From Psoroptes ovis (lineage: Eukaryota > Arthropoda > Arachnida > Sarcoptiformes > Psoroptidae), in contig PQWQ01000021.1 of the NCBI GenBank assembly GCA_002943765.1, positions 496,001 through 560,000 on the forward strand: a stretch of DNA of 64,000 nucleotides, in the 5' to 3' direction. This document shows, piece after piece, positions 60,035 through 64,000 of this stretch. Under the pieces are notes generated by a model. That model was not told where the DNA came from and searched no databases. It worked only from the letters and a program-made list of their open reading frames with translations. Every line of letters begins with the position of its first letter. Positions within the stretch are counted from its first letter, which is position 1. The position numbers and the translations under genes are program-made.

Positions 60035-60112
60035 GGAGTCGTTTGGAAAGTTTTGGCGGATTTTCAATGAGCATTTCCATTGTTATATCCGACAAAACTT
60101 TTCGGACACCTT
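60035..60112. mobile_element. Degenerate hairpin MITE remnant
   Basis: GTCGTTTGGAAAGTTTTGGCG left, AAAACTTTTCGGACACC right, about 75 bp apart; inner GATTTTCAATGAGCA as in the asymmetric class. Confidence 0.5.
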
Positions 60113-61273
60113 CGAAATCATTTTGATTCGCTAAAATCATTTAAGCCTTAATCATCTGAGTGATTATCCTACACCATCGACACACACACACAGACAGCTG
60201 TGGTATACCTGTGTGTGTATACCTGGCAGCAGTACCTGTAGGCGCTTGCATGGCGTGTGCACCAATCATCATTAAGCAAGTAGGAACATTACCGTTGTTT
60301 GGGATCAAAAACAATTAAATCAGCCGACTAAATCGACCATTAATCCAGGTGATTATCTGCCGAGGATAATGATGGCGGTAATTATCGTTCGGTAAATACC
60401 CGAGAGTTTGCCTTCGAGCGATTCCCGGTAATCTTCGGTGATCTTCAGCGATTTAAATCTACGAATGATCCCGTTGCCGGTATGCCCGTAGGCAGGTCGG
60501 CAGCATTGATTGGAGCTGTCGACCTGCGCAAGCTGTGCACGCAGGCTGTGCACGCAAGCTATGATTGAATTACCGCTCGGTTTCATCGGATGATTTCCGA
60601 ATCGTTTTGTTTTTCGATGTACACGGATCATTGATCGATTTGATCATTGATCATGTTCGATCATTGAATCAGTAATTCAATCAATTTGATTTGATTAATT
60701 TTGGTGATTTTTATTTTGGCTTCAAGGTTCGATCAATGATCGATCATTGTTTAAATCTACCAAATATGATCATAATCGATCGAAAAATTGAATTTAAAAA
60801 ACCGGTGATTGGTCGGAAAAAGATGAGAAAAGTTTTCGGAAGTTTTTCGGGAAATTTCTGAGATTTTCCGAACAGTTTCCAGTCGAGAACTGGTCAAGTA
60901 ATTTTAGAGGCAATTTTCCAGAAAGATTTTCAGGTATCTCGATTTCCGAGAAAATTTCCTCGCAGATCAAATCACTAATCATTACCACGAATCATCGAAT
61001 GTAACATTTTGACTCAGGGGGATTCAAGGGTGGCGAGGACACACAGGGGCGTCCAAATCGTTCACCATCTATATCCCTCAAATTCACAAGTACCAATCAT
61101 TCTTCTGAACAATTCAATTCTCTACGATCTTCCTGGAATCTTTTTCCCGAAATATTTGCACCGAAGAACATACGTCAGAATATTCATCAAGGCAAATAAT
61201 CAATGATCATTAACGATCAATCTAATTATTATTCGAATCGATTTTGGTAAATGATGATGATTCCGAATGTGTA

Positions 61274-61356
61274 TTGGGTTGTCCCATAAGTTCTTGCGGT
61301 TTTTCAAATTTTTTTTTTTCATTCAAAAAACGGCAAAAACTTATGGGACAACCCAA
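61274..61356. mobile_element. 83-bp hairpin MITE, T/A-loop class
   Basis: TTGGGTTGTCCCATAAGTTC start, ACTTATGGGACAACCCAA end; left TA kept. Confidence 0.94.
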
Positions 61357-61683
61357 ATACTGATTTGGTGAATGTTTAAGCATTTACCTGAGAAGGTATT
61401 TACCTGAGTATCTTTCACTGGTAAAAATGTTACAAAATTTGGCAAATTTGCACCGAAAAAGTTTCAAAATCGATTCTTTTGTTGATGACATTTTCGAATG
61501 AATTTAAGCATAAAATTTAAATTTAATTTCAAATCATTAAAAGTGTACCGGGGGAGGAGGGATGGACATTAAGTGAAGCCGAGGTAGAAGCCTAAGAGGA
61601 GGGTGAGGGAATGTTTTCTTGGGAAAATTTTTTCACTGCAAAAAAAAAAAAAAAAAAAAAAATTCCATCAATATTTAAATTTA

Positions 61684-61765
61684 TTAAGTTGTCCGAAAAG
61701 TTCTGGCCGATTTTCATTAAGCAACTCCATATGATTAAGCGGCCAAAACTTTTCGGACAACCTAA
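61684..61765. mobile_element. 82-bp hairpin MITE, asymmetric class
   Basis: TTAAGTTGTCCGAAAAGTTC start, CTTTTCGGACAACCTAA end; inner TGGCCGATTTTCATTAAGCAACTCC and ATTAAGCGGCC. Confidence 0.92.
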
Positions 61766-63811
61766 ATATTTTCAATGTGGAAATATTCCTTTATTTTATT
61801 CAGTAAAACGAAGAAAACACGTATCGATTTTTCATTTTTTTTGCTTTTTTGTCAAATTGTTTCAAATTTAATTGTTTTTTGTGAATTTTTAAGTTTTTGT
61901 TTTTAGGGGAAAATTTCCTGAAAATCTTTGGTAATCAAGAATTATTTTTCTGACGAAAACTTTTTCGGAATTTTCTGGAGAAAAGTTTCCGAAATTGATT
62001 GTTCATTTTGTTCGTTCGTTTATATCGATTCTTCGAAGGTTAATCCGCTCGACATCATTTGCGATTAACCCAAAGGTTAAGCGATTTCTCAAAAAAAGTT
62101 TCTCGAAAAGTTTTCGGGAAAAAAATTTCCCCAGAAAATTTCCGGTAATATAAGCATTCACCTTATTATAATTAAGTACCATAAGTATTTGAGTGCTCGA
62201 ACCCATAATTCATACGTTGGTCTTCCAACTAATAATGTACAAATGGCTCATTTGGGAGTCATTCAAAAACGACATTTCGAATCATATTTCACCGGGGCAA
62301 TTATTATCTCATAATTCAGCCGCTCTTTCTAAGGTCCATAATTCATAGCAGAAAACCTTACGTTCGAAAGGTTTCATGAGCCATTCATCGATGACATGAT
62401 ATTATTGCGCTTGTTATTATCCATTATCATCGTTCATTATCATCATTCATAATTATCATTCATTAAATGTGTAATAGATGTGTGTGCAATATGGATGTTG
62501 GCCATTTAGGCCTTGTTTACCAGATGTAATAGATTTTATGAATGGTCCCCGGGAACAGAGAAAATCTGTCGCCATTTCGATTATTTTGATTTGTGATAAT
62601 TTTTTTAAATTTGGGATAATTACGTCATTTATTGATTGTTCATTTTGGTAATTTAATGATTTTTTGTTTTTTTTCTGAAGAAATAAACAATCGAACAATC
62701 GAGGATAATGGAATAATGGATACAAAGTAGCAATTTTCCGGGCAAAGAGAAAGTTCCCGGAAAACAAATGTTCATGAGGGGGAAGAGTAGTGCGGGGGAG
62801 GGGGTGAAGGGCGACGGAAAATAAATAAATTTCAATTTAAATTTAATTGCATTTAATTTTAATGGAAAACAAATGATTTCGAATGATTTCAAATGACCAA
62901 ATTGATCGATTTCATGGAAGCTTTCATCTACGAGTTCTCATTACTCAATGAGAAATCCGAGAGAATCGGGTAGAAATTCGTGTAACATATTTGACATTTG
63001 TGAGAAATGTCCACCGAAATTTTTGTCCAACAAACAAAATGAAATGAAATTGATCAAATCATTGATCGTATGAATCAAAGTCAATTTTGAATGGTGGAAC
63101 TCATGGAGATGTAACCAAAAGAGAAGAGAACGCAAGGAATCAAGTAAAAATAAGGACCTAAGAATTTGAGACTAGAAAAAAAATCAAAAGGTATAACCCT
63201 TTTAAATTTTGAATTTCTTCGTAATTTTAATTTTTACAGAATCTATTTTTTTACAGCGCATGCGCACTGTTGCGTACTGTTGCGCACATTTGGACAAAAA
63301 TAGTTATAACCACACACACACACACATAAACAAACAACTCAAAATTCTATGCACACACACATACACAGACAGAATATTCTTATTCTGTGTGAAACGTAAA
63401 CATCATTAGTGAATGGACTTAATCATGATATTCTAAATTATGATATTTATGAATGTTTCAAATTTCAAGTACCCAAATTTTCAAAGCTCTAAAATTTCAA
63501 GGGTCATTCATAAATTCAGTTTTTTGGTTTTTCAGTTGTATCATTATTTTCTAAGAGAATATATATTCGACTGTATTCCATTCTGACTTTCACTCGGAAA
63601 AATAAAGGGGGGGTCTTCCAAAAAGGGGGCTGGGGACAATCGAATCGAAGAATCTCATGAATATCAATGACTATCAATTGAATATGATTTGGATCAATTG
63701 ATCACACACAAAGTAAACAAAAACACTTTTTGGAGTCTATTTTTCATAAACAAAGTAACACCATTAATGGGCCATACACAAATGTGATACATACACACAC
63801 ACATGAAAATA

Positions 63812-63891
63812 TTAGGTTGTCCCATAAGTTCTTGCCGTTTTTCAAATGAAAGAAACATCAAAAAACGGCAAGAACTTATGGGACAACCCAA
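63812..63891. mobile_element. 80-bp hairpin MITE, T/A-loop class
   Basis: TTAGGTTGTCCCATAAGTTC start, ACTTATGGGACAACCCAA end, TA both sides; arms pair over about 31 bp with one mismatch. Confidence 0.96.
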
Positions 63892-64000
63892 TATTACTCC
63901 ACTATTACTACACTTGAACACTTGGATTTCGACACCAACTCGTCACCCCCTACTAACTGCCACCCTGAAGAACCAGCAGCCAACAGCCATATGAGCATCG

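Larger units (their letters stand above)
51693..64000. other. Distal 3' desert
   Basis: 12.3 kb without a supported gene. Contains twelve MITE copies or remnants, a hAT-like element (55534), two perfect palindromes (54442-54496), a 21-bp direct repeat (54871 and 55906), a 163-bp tandem duplication (59093-59418), repeated AAAGGTGCATACCTGCT words at 59759 and 59794, a 25-T run at 59910-59934, GGAAATTTCCC clusters (58622-58727, 60827-60960, 61905-62150) and a GC-richer patch at 60470-60560 with GCTGTGCACGCA twice. The last 80 bp look slightly coding-like but are too short to judge. Confidence 0.6.

Noticed and set aside
13092..63891. Regularly recurring repeats as a CRISPR array
   Set aside because: The repeats are inverted, unevenly spaced over tens of kilobases and have TA target sites, so they are transposons.
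24342..63891. TTAGG at MITE ends as interstitial telomere repeat
   Set aside because: Only one TTAGG per element, never in tandem.
1295..63891. A source transposase gene for the 80-bp MITEs
   Set aside because: No frame in the window has mariner or hAT transposase motifs.
1..64000. tRNA or rRNA genes
   Set aside because: I looked for GGTTCRAnnCC arms and rRNA-like segments and found none convincing; a tRNA search program would be the decisive test.

Overview
This is nuclear DNA of a small-genome arthropod, most likely an acariform (astigmatan) mite. It is AT-rich, the coding introns are mostly 58-200 nt, the proteins carry Ser/Asn/His/Ala homopolymers, and it holds an arthropod-type Iroquois homeobox gene. 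The species call is an inference; the gene calls rest on spliced open frames that I read by hand.

Layout. Positions 1-12.2 kb are gene-dense: PIG-U (minus, runs off the left edge), the ankyrin protein Sowah (minus, five exons), a one-exon DNA polymerase beta-like gene (plus), tyrosine aminotransferase (TAT, plus, five exons) and a possible small unrecognised minus-strand ORF. From 12.2 to 28 kb is a gene desert. An Iroquois gene (four coding exons, about 921 residues) spans 28.1-38.7 kb, with introns of 0.6, 5.7 and 1.7 kb. From 38.7 kb to the right edge (25 kb) I see no gene I can support.

The non-coding part is full of short palindromic DNA. The dominant element is a hairpin transposon of about 80 bp with TA target sites and ends reading TTAGGTTGTCC; I count about 35 copies or remnants in three loop classes, none in an exon. 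hAT-like non-autonomous elements are also present, one with a perfect 8-bp target duplication. There are also perfect palindromes that neither family explains (28 bp at 12.1 kb, 34 bp plus 16 bp at 54.4 kb, three hairpins in a row at 49.3 kb, a train of hairpins at 45.3 kb) and a dispersed word based on CCATTCATAAA.

How the genes relate. Sowah and Iroquois are neighbours in many bilaterians, in a genomic regulatory block where Iroquois enhancers lie in or near Sowah. Here they are still within 24 kb, but a polymerase-beta-like gene and TAT lie between them and the Sowah introns are too small to hold much regulation. The 16-kb and 25-kb deserts around Iroquois are the likely home of its enhancers. 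Two CTCF-like motifs sharing 14 bp lie between TAT and Iroquois.

The most unusual gene is the polymerase-beta-like one: its lyase-domain lysines are kept, but all three metal-binding aspartates of the polymerase active site are replaced.
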